Assembly (NCBI GenBank): GCA_014237855.1
Contig: JABACD010000029.1
Coordinates: 1 to 56,771 of the forward strand
Direction of reading: 5' to 3'
From: Planctomycetota bacterium
GTDB taxonomy: Bacteria > Planctomycetota > UBA1135 > GCA-002686595
Length of the DNA stretch: 56,771 nucleotides
Made by a program: the position numbers and the translations under genes. Numbering within the stretch: position 1 is the first letter of the stretch; the number at the start of each line of letters is the position of its first letter. Below, piece after piece: positions 34,432 to 43,184 of the stretch. Under the pieces are notes generated by a model. It saw only the letters and a list, made by a program, of their open reading frames with translations. It was not told the DNA's origin and did not search any database.

Positions 34432-36089
34432 GGGACTCCGTCCGGCCGTGGCGGTTCCTTGGAGCGCTGCTCTCGATGGCTGTCGCCATGACCCTTGGTT
34501 CTTGCTCGAGGAGTCCAGACTCCGAGCAGATGACGGCTCCGACAGCCAGCAAGGACTGGTCCAAGGACCCCCGGCTGGTTTCCCTGGTGACGACGTGCTA
34601 CGAGAAGGGGCGCTTCGATCAGAACACCAGCGAGATGCTGCCTGTGCTGATCGAGAAGCTGCAGAGCTCCTCACTCGATGTATTGCGGAACGTGCGGGAG
34701 GAGCTGGCCATGGCGGGGGAGCCGGCTGTGGCGGAGCTGGACAGGGTCGTTCGTCGCCTTTACAGCGACGCGCACTCGGCGCCGATCATCATCAATGCGC
34801 TGGGAGTGATTCAGCTCTCAGAGGCTGGTGGTGGGCCAACAGCGGAGAAGCTCTTGAGGGACTGTCTGGGGCATCCGCAGGAAACGATTCGTACTGCCAC
34901 GATTCGAGCCCTGACCAGGCACGCGAAACCCTCGCACTTCGATGATCTTCTGGCGGTTCTAGCCCATGCCCATGGCACCACCCAGGGGGATGTGATCACG
35001 GCCATGGTCACAGCGGATCGCAGGCGGCTGGAGGAAGAGCTGGCGAGCTGGTTGGAGCGTGACGAGATGCGTGGGCTGCAGGTCCATGCAGCAAGGCTCG
35101 TGGCTCAGGGAGCCGATGCGACCACCGCGGAGCTCTTCGAGCCCCTCGTGGAGCAGGTTGAGAACCCTGCGATCCGAGCCTTCCTCGAGTCACTTGCCGA
35201 CGACGGGGAAGGGTACGCCGGGGGCGGAAATCCCTACCTGGCAGCGATGCTCGAAGACGATGATCCGAGAGTGCGTTCCCAGGCCCTGACCGCGCTGGAA
35301 TTCACGGACAGCACTGATCTCATCGCGACTGTACTGACCTCGGACTCAGCTCCGGGGGTGCGCCTGATGGCGACCGGCCTCTTGGGTCACAGGACGGGGG
35401 AGCCCCTTGCGCTGGCTGCCCTTCAGATCGGGCTGAACGATGCGGACGACAAAGTTCGGGAGGCCTGCCTTCGGTTCTTGTTGCAGGTCGGTGATGATCG
35501 AGCGATGGACACGGCGCTCGAGTATCTGGGCGGCAGTCAGGCTGAGGTTGGAATGGCGACCCGTGCAATGGCACGTAACTGGGACTCCAATCCAGGTCTG
35601 TCGGACAGAGCGTTCAGGAGACTGCGCACGCGCTGGGAAGAAGGCGGAGGACGACACCTCCTGCAGGCCCTTGCTCAGGTGCCAGGACCCCAGAGCACGG
35701 AGTGGCTACTGGAGAGGGTCGAGGAGCTCGATGGCCAGCCGGAGAAGGGAGCCGAACAGAGCTGGTTGATCCTTCAGGCGAGCAATTCCGGAAGTGCTGG
35801 CAGGGAGGTCTTGCGAGCGGCCTGGCGTTCCGAGGATGATCTCGAGAGGCGTTTCGATCTGCTGTGGGCGGCCAGCCTTGAGCATGATGCTGAGACGCGA
35901 GCGTTCCTGCTCGAGGTCCTGGACGCTCCCCGCAGTGAGGCCCATGAGCGGCTCCATGTCGCGGAACGCCTGGCAAGAGAAGGGCCCGCCAGCCTGGTGG
36001 CGCCGCGTATCAAGCGGGCCAACCTGCGCATGAGTGACCCCGTGTTCAGACCGGCGATGGAGTGTCTGCTCTGGCGCTGGTACGGCTGA
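34428..36089 (+). CDS. HEAT-repeat lipoprotein
   Basis: 553 aa from a TTG that overlaps the stop of the TolC-like gene (TTGA). N-terminal signal with lipobox LGSC (Cys26), so it is lipid-anchored. The rest is alpha-helical repeats of HEAT type: pairs of helices with D-x-R-V-R-S-Q-A-L (DDPRVRSQALTALEF), PGVRLMATGLLGH and DKVREACLRFLLQVGDD, and more degenerate copies. HEAT arrays act as protein-binding scaffolds. The translational coupling to the outer-membrane channel suggests it acts at the same site. No catalytic motif. Confidence 0.8.
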   Translation: MRDSVRPWRFLGALLSMAVAMTLGSCSRSPDSEQMTAPTASKDWSKDPRLVSLVTTCYEKGRFDQNTSEMLPVLIEKLQSSSLDVLRNVREELAMAGEPAVAELDRVVRRLYSDAHSAPIIINALGVIQLSEAGGGPTAEKLLRDCLGHPQETIRTATIRALTRHAKPSHFDDLLAVLAHAHGTTQGDVITAMVTADRRRLEEELASWLERDEMRGLQVHAARLVAQGADATTAELFEPLVEQVENPAIRAFLESLADDGEGYAGGGNPYLAAMLEDDDPRVRSQALTALEFTDSTDLIATVLTSDSAPGVRLMATGLLGHRTGEPLALAALQIGLNDADDKVREACLRFLLQVGDDRAMDTALEYLGGSQAEVGMATRAMARNWDSNPGLSDRAFRRLRTRWEEGGGRHLLQALAQVPGPQSTEWLLERVEELDGQPEKGAEQSWLILQASNSGSAGREVLRAAWRSEDDLERRFDLLWAASLEHDAETRAFLLEVLDAPRSEAHERLHVAERLAREGPASLVAPRIKRANLRMSDPVFRPAMECLLWRWYG

Positions 36090-36124
36090 TCGACCCCTGG
36101 TGCCCGTGGCCGCGGGCGCGCTGT

Positions 36125-36709
36125 TCAGATTCCGGAGTTGCGACGGGTGCCCAGGCGGACATCTCGCCAGCCATCCAGCCGAGCCCTTGTCAGCAGGGTG
36201 CTCGGAGGGGCGCCATCCATTCCACTCCAATGGGCCGACCGATTGGGGTGCCCCAGCAGCTTGCCCGAGTCACCCAGGCGAAAGACCCCCAGGCCTGTCT
36301 CACCATGGGAGAGCGGCCAAGCTCGAAGCAGGCGTTCTCCCGTCTCGGTGTCAACCAGGTCAAAGAGGTAGCCATGGTGGAACATGACCCGGCCTTCTGC
36401 CAGAAGCCGGGTGTCCGGCAAGCGACCGGCCAGGTTGCCTCCACTGGCGAGGAGATCCCCGACGGTCTGGGCTGCGCAATCTGCCGAGAAGGCCTCTCTT
36501 CCCAGGAGATCGAGGGCTCGAACCGCATCGAGCTCGTTCTCCTTGATGGCCAGGCTTCGTAGCAGGGGCAGGGAGACCAGTGCGACGACCAGCCCGACTG
36601 CTATCAGGAGGATCCGGGAGCCATGGAACAGGGGGCGCAGTCTCGAGGAGAGACCTTTCTTGGTGGCCTGGTCCGCGGACTCCAATCCGGGTGCGTAGGT
36701 CTCGGCCAT
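36125..36709 (-). CDS. Single-pass membrane protein of unknown function, DUF2950-like
   Basis: 194 aa. Positively charged N-terminus, one membrane helix (about 31-51, SRILLIAVGLVVALVSLPLL), then LDLLGREAFSADC and a compact outside domain with HHGYLFDLVDTETGERLL, AWPLSHGETGLGVFRLGDSG. The order G-Y-x-F, then A-W-P, then the G-E-T-G block resembles DUF2950-type proteins, but the match is by eye and weak. It is convergent with the HEAT gene (35-bp gap) and divergent from the CCA-adding enzyme. Confidence 0.55.
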   Translation of the reverse strand: MAETYAPGLESADQATKKGLSSRLRPLFHGSRILLIAVGLVVALVSLPLLRSLAIKENELDAVRALDLLGREAFSADCAAQTVGDLLASGGNLAGRLPDTRLLAEGRVMFHHGYLFDLVDTETGERLLRAWPLSHGETGLGVFRLGDSGKLLGHPNRSAHWSGMDGAPPSTLLTRARLDGWRDVRLGTRRNSGI

Positions 36710-36832
36710 CAGGAGCTGGCTCCGGCGGTTCCGTGGGCTCTACTCATCGAAGGCGCGATTCGTGCATGGTTCCAGTGTCGCTCATCCCGCCTGTCCTGAT
36801 ACAACACGCTGAAGGCGGAATCAACTCGTGAG

Positions 36833-38221
36833 ATGCACCAAAAGCCCTGGATGATTCGACCCACCGTGAATCGACTGCCAGACGACCTCCGACGGGTTGC
36901 CGTGGCCATGGCCGAGAGGCTCGAAGAAGCAGGCTTCCAGGCCTGGCTTGTGGGGGGGGCTGTACGTGACCTGGCGCTGGGGGTCCCTCCCGGTGATGTG
37001 GACCTGGCGACTGATGCGCTTCCAGAAGCGGTCGAGGGGCTCTTCGAGCACACGACCTCGGTTGGGCGAGCCTTCGGCACGGTCATCGTGCACGATGTGC
37101 TGGGAGATGAGGTGGATTCCAAGAGGTACAGCTTCGGTGTTGAGGTGACGACCTTTCGCAGCGATGGTGCGTACCTTGACGGGCGTAGGCCCGATGACGT
37201 CACTTATGGTTCTTCGGCTGAAGAAGACGCTCAGCGCCGAGATTTCACCTGCAATGCGCTCTACCTCGACCCGTTGACCGACGAGTTCCTGGATCCGGAA
37301 CAGGGACTTGAGGACTTGAGGGCCGGGCGTCTGCGCTGCGTCGGTGAGGCTTCTCAGCGTTTTGCGGAGGATGGACTGCGTCTGCTGCGCCTGGTGCGCT
37401 TCGAGGCGCGCTTTGCCTTGGAGCCCGTTGTGACCACTCTTGAAGGGGCCCGTGCTGCGCGTTTGTCCCTCAGTGGCGTCAGTCCGGAGCGTGTGCTGGC
37501 TGAGCTGGAGGGCATCTTCGCATCGGGCGACCCCTGCCGAGCGCTGCGACGACTGCAGGAGCTGGACCTGCTCGAGCTGGCAGTTCCCGGGGTGTCGGGA
37601 CTGATCGATGAAGGTGAGAGCGGGGCGCAGCGGGGCGATTTGCTCTGCGCGGCGCTGTCACACCTGGGTGGAGGTCTGCCGCTCGAGCTTGGGCTGGCGC
37701 TCTTGCTGGAGCCCGATCCACGTTGGACGCACAGTGAAGCAGCTGATCAGCGGGCACTGAGCTTCGCCGAGGACTTGCTGGGTCGACTGCACCCCTCCAG
37801 GAAGTTACGAAAGGCCGTTGTCCATTGCTGGATGGGGCGAGTGGAGCTGAGGATGTTGCTGGCGGCTGCGAGCCCTACTCGGGCCGATCGTTTGCTGCTC
37901 ACCCGACGGGAGGAGTGGCCCCTGGTGTTGCGCACGACGCGTGCCTGGTGGGAGGCCGGCAGTGGCCAGCTTGGCGCGGCAGCCAGGGTGCTCTTGGACG
38001 ACCTTGAGAAGGAGCGTGATGGGCTGACCAGGGCGGAGCTCTTCCCTGAGCCGCTGCTGCGCTCGGAGGATCTGGCCAGGGCTGGGATTGATCGGGGCCC
38101 GCGTTGGGGGGAGCTCCTGGGCGAGGCGGAGCGGCTGCAATTGAACGGGGAGCTGCTGGATCGGGAGGCCGCGGTCAGCTGGCTTGCCGCCCTGGATGAG
38201 CCCCGTAGTCACGGGGACTGA
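36833..38221 (+). CDS. CCA tRNA nucleotidyltransferase / poly(A) polymerase family
   Basis: 462 aa. Class II nucleotidyltransferase that adds or repairs the 3'-CCA end of tRNAs. The head domain shows LVGGAVRDLALG (about 39-50) and the metal carboxylates Asp55 and Asp57 in GDVDLATDA, then RRDFTCNALYLDP and RFAEDGLRLLRLVRF, all characteristic. The C-terminal half is helical without an HD motif. Whether it adds CCA, only A, or only CC cannot be read by eye. No Shine-Dalgarno lies directly before the ATG. Confidence 0.9.
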   Translation: MHQKPWMIRPTVNRLPDDLRRVAVAMAERLEEAGFQAWLVGGAVRDLALGVPPGDVDLATDALPEAVEGLFEHTTSVGRAFGTVIVHDVLGDEVDSKRYSFGVEVTTFRSDGAYLDGRRPDDVTYGSSAEEDAQRRDFTCNALYLDPLTDEFLDPEQGLEDLRAGRLRCVGEASQRFAEDGLRLLRLVRFEARFALEPVVTTLEGARAARLSLSGVSPERVLAELEGIFASGDPCRALRRLQELDLLELAVPGVSGLIDEGESGAQRGDLLCAALSHLGGGLPLELGLALLLEPDPRWTHSEAADQRALSFAEDLLGRLHPSRKLRKAVVHCWMGRVELRMLLAAASPTRADRLLLTRREEWPLVLRTTRAWWEAGSGQLGAAARVLLDDLEKERDGLTRAELFPEPLLRSEDLARAGIDRGPRWGELLGEAERLQLNGELLDREAAVSWLAALDEPRSHGD

Positions 38222-38382
38222 GGCCTTGAGGTGGTCTTGAGGTCGGTCCGGCATCAGACCGCGACATTAGGGGTCCCCGCCCAGAAGGGTCCGTGTCACG
38301 ATGTGAATTGGCTGAGCTGCATGAGTTCGATTGGTTCTCCGGCCACTTTCCTCAAGGCACTACCCTCTCGCGGATATTCTCG

Positions 38383-39966
38383 ATGACCCCTCGCAAGATC
38401 ATTCCTTGTCTGATCCTACTCATTCCAGCTCTCAATGAGTCCGTCCAGGGACAGGAGCTGAGCACCAGGCGGATCGCGACCGGGCTTCGTAAGCCCGCCT
38501 ACATCAGCCAGGCGCCGGGCGATGACACGCGCTTGTTCGTCCTGGAGCGTGACAGGGGGTTGAGAATCGTCAAGGACGGGGTCATCAACCAGGACCTGTT
38601 CCTTGACCTTACGAGTGAGCTAGGGTCCTTCAACGAGGGGGCCACCTGCTTTGCCTTCCACCCCGACTATCAGACCAACGGTCGTTTCTTCGTCCTCTAC
38701 ATGGATCGCCAGGAGTTCACACACCTGGCCGAGTTCGCGGTCTCGGCTGATCCAGAGTTTGCCGACCCCGGCACAAGAATACAGGTGCTGGGTCCGACCT
38801 TGCAGCCGTCGGCTATTCACAACTGGGATTGCCTGAAGTTTGGTCCGGATGGAAAGCTCTATGTCTCCATGGGCGATGGTGTTCTCGTCGGCAATGAGGT
38901 CGACAACTTTGCTCAGGATCTCTCGAATAGCTTTGGGAGCATCTTGCGGCTGGACATTGATCTCCCGGCACCGCACATCCCGCCTGACAATCCACTGTTC
39001 GGGCAACCCGGAGTTGATGAGCACATCTGGATGTTTGGGCTTCGTCAGCCCTGGCGCTTCGCTTTCGATCCACTGACCCAGGACCTCTACATCGGTGACG
39101 TGGGTGCGCAGGAGTGGGAGGAGATCAACGTGCTGCCGGCCGGTACGGCTGCAGGCAAGAACATGGGGTGGCGGTGCCTGGAGGGTGACTCATGCACCAA
39201 CTACACGGGGGGCGGATGCTTGAACTGCACCGATCCCTCCTACGTCCCTCCGGTGATCACCTACGCACATGGAGGTGAACCCCCCGCCCTATGCGCTGTT
39301 ATCGGGGGAGAGGTCTACCGTGGGGCGAAGGTCCCCACGCTCCATGGCGCCTACCTGTATGCGGATTTCTGTGCAGGTCGTTTCTGGTCCTTCAAGTGGG
39401 TTGGAGGTCAGGTTACCGATCACGTCGATCGAACCTCGCAGCTACTACCTGATCTGGGTGGGCCGATCGATCAACCGACTTCATTCGGTAAGGACAACGC
39501 TGGTGAGATCTACATCCTCAGCAACAGCGGTGGAGAGATCTACAAGATTGTTGAGGAGTGCCAGAACACAAGCACCTACTGCACCTCCACCCTGAACTCC
39601 ATCGGGACCCTTGCCAGTATGAGTTCAAGTGGTACCACGAGTATCTGTGCCAACGATTTCGTGCTCGAGGTGAGTGGTGTCTTGCCTGATAAGGTCGGTC
39701 TCTTCTTCTATGGGCCGAATCAGATTGAGGCGCCCTTCGGAGAGGGCTTCCGTTGCGTTGGAGGCTCCATCTTCCGGTTGAATCCAACTGCGCTCGCCAA
39801 TGGAGCCGGAGAGGGCCTGCGGGTCATCGACTATGAGGATCCCCCACAGCCAGAGGGCAGGATCAACCCGGGCTCAACCTGGAACTTCCAGTACTGGTAT
39901 CGGGACGCAGCGACCCCTGGACTCTTCAACCTCTCTGACGGGCTACAGGCATCATTCTGCCCCTGA
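38383..39966 (+). CDS. Secreted glucose/sorbosone dehydrogenase-like beta-propeller protein
   Basis: 527 aa from the ATG at 38383, which opens a signal peptide (MTPRKIIPCLILLIPAL). The frame is open upstream to 38293 without leader-like sequence. The core is the six-bladed PQQ-dependent sugar dehydrogenase-type propeller: TRRIATGLRKPAYIS, FAFHPDYQTNGRFFVLY, NWDCLKFGPDGKLYVSMGDG, GLRQPWRFAFDP, LYIGDVGAQEWEEINV and GGEVYRGAKVPTLHGAYLYADF. From about residue 390 the C-terminal module shared with 1366, 50880 and 55572 follows (LFFYGPNQIEAPFGEGFRC, FQYWYRD, FNLSDGLQ). It probably oxidises sugars or related aldoses outside the cytoplasm. Confidence 0.85.
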   Translation: MTPRKIIPCLILLIPALNESVQGQELSTRRIATGLRKPAYISQAPGDDTRLFVLERDRGLRIVKDGVINQDLFLDLTSELGSFNEGATCFAFHPDYQTNGRFFVLYMDRQEFTHLAEFAVSADPEFADPGTRIQVLGPTLQPSAIHNWDCLKFGPDGKLYVSMGDGVLVGNEVDNFAQDLSNSFGSILRLDIDLPAPHIPPDNPLFGQPGVDEHIWMFGLRQPWRFAFDPLTQDLYIGDVGAQEWEEINVLPAGTAAGKNMGWRCLEGDSCTNYTGGGCLNCTDPSYVPPVITYAHGGEPPALCAVIGGEVYRGAKVPTLHGAYLYADFCAGRFWSFKWVGGQVTDHVDRTSQLLPDLGGPIDQPTSFGKDNAGEIYILSNSGGEIYKIVEECQNTSTYCTSTLNSIGTLASMSSSGTTSICANDFVLEVSGVLPDKVGLFFYGPNQIEAPFGEGFRCVGGSIFRLNPTALANGAGEGLRVIDYEDPPQPEGRINPGSTWNFQYWYRDAATPGLFNLSDGLQASFCP

Positions 39967-39992
39967 GGGTTGAGTGGGGTGAGGTCGGGGAT

Positions 39993-41807
39993 CTACTCGT
40001 CCGACTCCTGAGGCTGCTCCCACAGCCGGCGTAGCTCGGTGATCAGTTGCTCGGTGGAGAGGGCTACCGCCAGGCCGGGGGTGGTTTCGGTGCTGGCATC
40101 GAGGCCTCCGGAGTGCATCCAATCCTGAATGCCATCAGCAAGCTCTGTCCTGGATAGATCGGCGAGGGCTTCCGGTAGTACAGCCTGGTTGCCGATCAGC
40201 AGGCGAATCTTCGAGTTGCAAGCCCTGGCGAGTGCAAGAGCTGTGGCGTCGGCCGATGGCAGGGGGACTCCATCGAGGAGCAGGGCAGCTCCAAAGAAGC
40301 CCGGAGCTCGTAGTGCAAGATCGAATGCAACGGGAGAGCCGGACCCCTCACCAATGAGGATGGCTCTACCGGCCTGCAGGTCGTGCTCCATTGCAAAGGC
40401 TCGAATTGATGTCGCAGCAGACTCTTCAGCAGCCCAGGGATCGTCCAGGAAGTTGTCGATCTCTGCGATCCAGGCCGATGGTGTGCCAAACTGCAGTCCG
40501 TCTATGTAGAGCAGGTAGGCGTCGATCGCGTCGGCAATCGCGCACCAGCGATCAAACGCACTGGCCAAGACCTGGTTGCGGTCTCCACCCAGGACAACAA
40601 GGAGTGCGCCAGACTCTCCGCCTGCAGCTGGGATGTGGGTACGTGGAGTCGAGTTGCGACGTGAGGCGAGCCGGTAGGAGCGGTTCATCCGCTCCTTGAG
40701 CTCGTCAAAGCGTGGGTCCACCTGGAGAGATCGGAGGTCGGGATCTTGGTCCATGGCCAGGAGGTTTCCCTGCACCAGGCCGTAGCCGTGCTGATGGGCT
40801 TGCTCGAGTCGCTTGAGGCTCGAGTCCAGTTCACCGGCTATCGCATGGGCGCAGGCGAGGTTGTAGAGGCATACGGGGTGGTCAGGCGCGAACCGCAGGC
40901 ACTCCTCGAAGGCCACGACTGCATCATCCGTTCGCTTGCTCTGGAGCGCAGTGATTCCCCGCTGAAAGGCGGCGTCGTAGTCTTCTGTCCAGCTTGGCTC
41001 AAGGGCGTAGGGGAAAGCATCCAGCCAGAGTTCCCCTGCAAGTCCGAGCTGTGCAACCTCGAAGATCCTCGAGAGAGCTTCGGCCTCGGAGCGAGAACCG
41101 GCGGCCGCTAGGCCATCACCGAGCTCGGTAAGGATGCGGCCACGCAGCGCCAGTGTGGCCGTGAGCTTCCTGGCATCCGGTACCCAGGCCTGGTGAAGTT
41201 CCTCGAGCGCTCTCTCGCAGTGCTCCAGGGCCAGGCGCAGCTGCCCGAGTTCAAGTAGCAGGTCTGCCAGGGATAGGTCCACCTGGACGCGCTTGTGTCC
41301 CAGACCTCTGGTGGGATCAGACGATATCTTCTCAAGCCTGCGCAGCTCGATCAGGGCCTGCTCGGGGTCCTTGGAATCACGAGCAGCCCGGGCAAGCAGG
41401 AAGCGCAGGTCGAAGGTGGCTTCGCGGTAGCGGGTCTCTGAACGGGACTCGAGAACCTCGAGTCCGTGCGCGGCCAGGGACCTGGCTGCCTCAGGGTTGG
41501 CGTCGTCCAGATGTGCCCGGGCAAGCCAGACCAGCGTGGTGGCCAGCCCGGGATGACCATCACGTAGCTGGCGTTGCCGCAGACCGTAGGCGCGATCCAG
41601 GAGGGGCACCGCTTGCTCGTAGCGTGCCAGGTTGGCGTGGATCCGCCCGGCGGCCTCGAGCAGCGCCGCACGCAACAGTGGATCCTGCTGCAACTCACTG
41701 GGGATTCGGTCAATGCTGGCTGCCAGCATCTCTTCCCAGCCCCAGTCCAGATCGGCGTCCGTGACCTCAGTCGGTGGGGAGAACAGCTCAACCAGATGGT
41801 CGACCAC
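39993..41807 (-). CDS. TPR protein with degenerate alpha/beta-hydrolase domain; downstream part of a split kinase gene
   Basis: 604 aa if started at the GTG at 41807. TPR-like helix pairs fill about residues 40-250 (LLRAALLEAAGRIHANLARYE, HPGLATTLVWLARAHLDDAN), more follow to about 390. The C-terminal 200 residues look like an alpha/beta hydrolase (ALLVVLGGDRNQV, RAILIGEGSGSPVAFDLALR), but the nucleophile elbow G-x-S-x-G reads G-E-G-S-G with Gly where Ser belongs, so activity is doubtful. The frame continues upstream without a stop for 20 codons (EAERQARIGEA) to a TAG at 41868-41870, and beyond it is the kinase gene in the same frame. No good ribosome site precedes the GTG. Confidence 0.75.
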   Translation of the reverse strand: MVDHLVELFSPPTEVTDADLDWGWEEMLAASIDRIPSELQQDPLLRAALLEAAGRIHANLARYEQAVPLLDRAYGLRQRQLRDGHPGLATTLVWLARAHLDDANPEAARSLAAHGLEVLESRSETRYREATFDLRFLLARAARDSKDPEQALIELRRLEKISSDPTRGLGHKRVQVDLSLADLLLELGQLRLALEHCERALEELHQAWVPDARKLTATLALRGRILTELGDGLAAAGSRSEAEALSRIFEVAQLGLAGELWLDAFPYALEPSWTEDYDAAFQRGITALQSKRTDDAVVAFEECLRFAPDHPVCLYNLACAHAIAGELDSSLKRLEQAHQHGYGLVQGNLLAMDQDPDLRSLQVDPRFDELKERMNRSYRLASRRNSTPRTHIPAAGGESGALLVVLGGDRNQVLASAFDRWCAIADAIDAYLLYIDGLQFGTPSAWIAEIDNFLDDPWAAEESAATSIRAFAMEHDLQAGRAILIGEGSGSPVAFDLALRAPGFFGAALLLDGVPLPSADATALALARACNSKIRLLIGNQAVLPEALADLSRTELADGIQDWMHSGGLDASTETTPGLAVALSTEQLITELRRLWEQPQESDE

Positions 41808-41867
41808 GGCCTCGCCGATGCGTGCCTGTCGCTCTGCCTCGATGGCGTTGGCCTGGGCGAGGTCTCG

Positions 41868-41870
41868 CTA
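41868..41870 (-). other. In-frame amber codon separating kinase and TPR parts
   Basis: TAG in the same reading frame as both the kinase (41868-43130) and the TPR gene (39993-41807). Sequence on both sides reads as one continuous polypeptide: AIRD, stop, RDLAQANAIEAERQARIGEA, then VVDHLVELF, the usual linker of planctomycete kinase-TPR proteins. A single C-to-T change from CAG (Gln) would account for it. Confidence 0.75.
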
Positions 41871-43130
41871 GTCTCTAATTGCCTTGTTGACCATCACGAG
41901 CACCACAGGGGCAGTGATCACGATCAGGGTCAGTACTGCTAGAAAGAGAGTGAGGGTTGGACGTCGGCGAGCCATGCGGAGTGCCCGCCTCGTGCGACTG
42001 ACCGGTCGTGCCACGATGGGGCGAAACTCGAGAAAACGCTGAAGGTCGGTCGTCAGCTCTGCCATTGAGCCGTAGCGACGAGAGGGGGCCTTCTCAAGAG
42101 CTCGAAGACAGATGGTCTCGAGGTCCCGGGGTAGCAGCGGATTGTGCTTGCCTGGCGGTACTGGGTCGCAGACTTGGAGGTTGCGGAAGACTTCTGCCGC
42201 GTCACGGCCCTCAAAGGGCCGCTTCAGGGTGAGCGCTTCGTACAGGGTGACGCCCAGGCTGAACACATCGGAGCGGTGGTCGGCTGAGTGCACAGCCCGG
42301 GCCTGTTCGGGGGCCACGTAGTAGGGCGTCCCCGCGAAGTCGCCCGTGCGGGTCAATGAGGGAGAACCCTCCAGGCTGGCGAGTCCCAGGTCGAGCAGCT
42401 TTGCGCGTCCGTGGAGATTGACAACGATGTTCGCAGGCTTGACATCCCGGTGTACGATTCCGAAGTGATGGGCATGTTGGAGCGCCGCGGCGATATCGAG
42501 GACAATCCTGCAGATGCTCTCGACGTAACCGTGATGGGGTTTGGTCTCTGGCGCTCGGCTGCTCTCTCGCTGGGCGATGCCGCGAATGTGTGCGCCGTCT
42601 AGTTCCTCGAGGCTGATCTCACTCTCTCGAAGTTCCACCAGGATCTGGTCGAGTGTAGCGCCCTCGACGTACTCCATGGCGAGCCAGGGCTGCCTGTCGT
42701 GCACGCCAGACTCGTGAACGGTCACGATGCATGGATGCGAGAGGGAGGACACCGCTACCACCTCACGCTCGAAGCGTAGGTGAGCCCGAGAGTCATCCAT
42801 CAGAGGGGAGTGCAGCACCTTGAGCGCCACCAGCTCGTCGCTGGGCTCGTGGAGAGCGAGGTAGACCCGGCTCATGCCTCCCTGGCCCAGCGTTCGCTGG
42901 ATCACATAGGGGCCGATGCGCGTCTGCGGTTCTTGATCGTCTCCCCCGATGCTGAGCATGCCCAGCCGCTCCAGTGTCGCCAGTTGTGCACGGAGCATCG
43001 GGGCCTGATCGGGATATTCGGCCAGATGGGTCTCGAGTGCTGCGCTACCACCAGAGCTGAGAAGTCTGATGCAGTCGGCCAGGAGCTCCTCAAGATCAGG
43101 GCTGTTGGGGCGTTGCTGGGGGGGCTTCAA
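41868..43130 (-). CDS. Hanks-type Ser/Thr protein kinase with C-terminal membrane helix
   Basis: 420 aa to the amber codon, from a TTG at 43130. The kinase domain is complete: Gly loop LGQGGMSRVY (81-90), ATP Lys104 (VALKVL), catalytic HRDVKPAN with Asp229, metal Asp247 in DLGLAS (DLG in place of DFG), APEQ, and the usual later helices. A 30-residue loop after the hinge (LEELDGAHIRGIAQRE) is an insertion. One transmembrane helix lies at about 392-413. Planctomycete kinases of this type normally continue after the helix into TPR repeats, which here follow the TAG in the same frame. The ECF sigma gene is divergent, 54 bp away. Confidence 0.9.
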   Translation of the reverse strand: MKPPQQRPNSPDLEELLADCIRLLSSGGSAALETHLAEYPDQAPMLRAQLATLERLGMLSIGGDDQEPQTRIGPYVIQRTLGQGGMSRVYLALHEPSDELVALKVLHSPLMDDSRAHLRFEREVVAVSSLSHPCIVTVHESGVHDRQPWLAMEYVEGATLDQILVELRESEISLEELDGAHIRGIAQRESSRAPETKPHHGYVESICRIVLDIAAALQHAHHFGIVHRDVKPANIVVNLHGRAKLLDLGLASLEGSPSLTRTGDFAGTPYYVAPEQARAVHSADHRSDVFSLGVTLYEALTLKRPFEGRDAAEVFRNLQVCDPVPPGKHNPLLPRDLETICLRALEKAPSRRYGSMAELTTDLQRFLEFRPIVARPVSRTRRALRMARRRPTLTLFLAVLTLIVITAPVVLVMVNKAIRD

Positions 43131-43170
43131 TGGAATTCAATCGTCTACTACCGGGCTACACTCTACAGGC

Positions 43171-43176
43171 TACGAT
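43171..43176 (+). promoter_or_regulatory. Putative -10 element (TACGAT) of a leaderless promoter
   Basis: TACGAT with 8 nt before the ATG at 43185. A GGAGG lies 2 nt from that ATG, too close for a ribosome site, so a leaderless start is the better reading. A second TANNNT (TACACT, 43157-43162) lies upstream. Confidence 0.35.
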
Positions 43177-43184
43177 TGGAGGTG

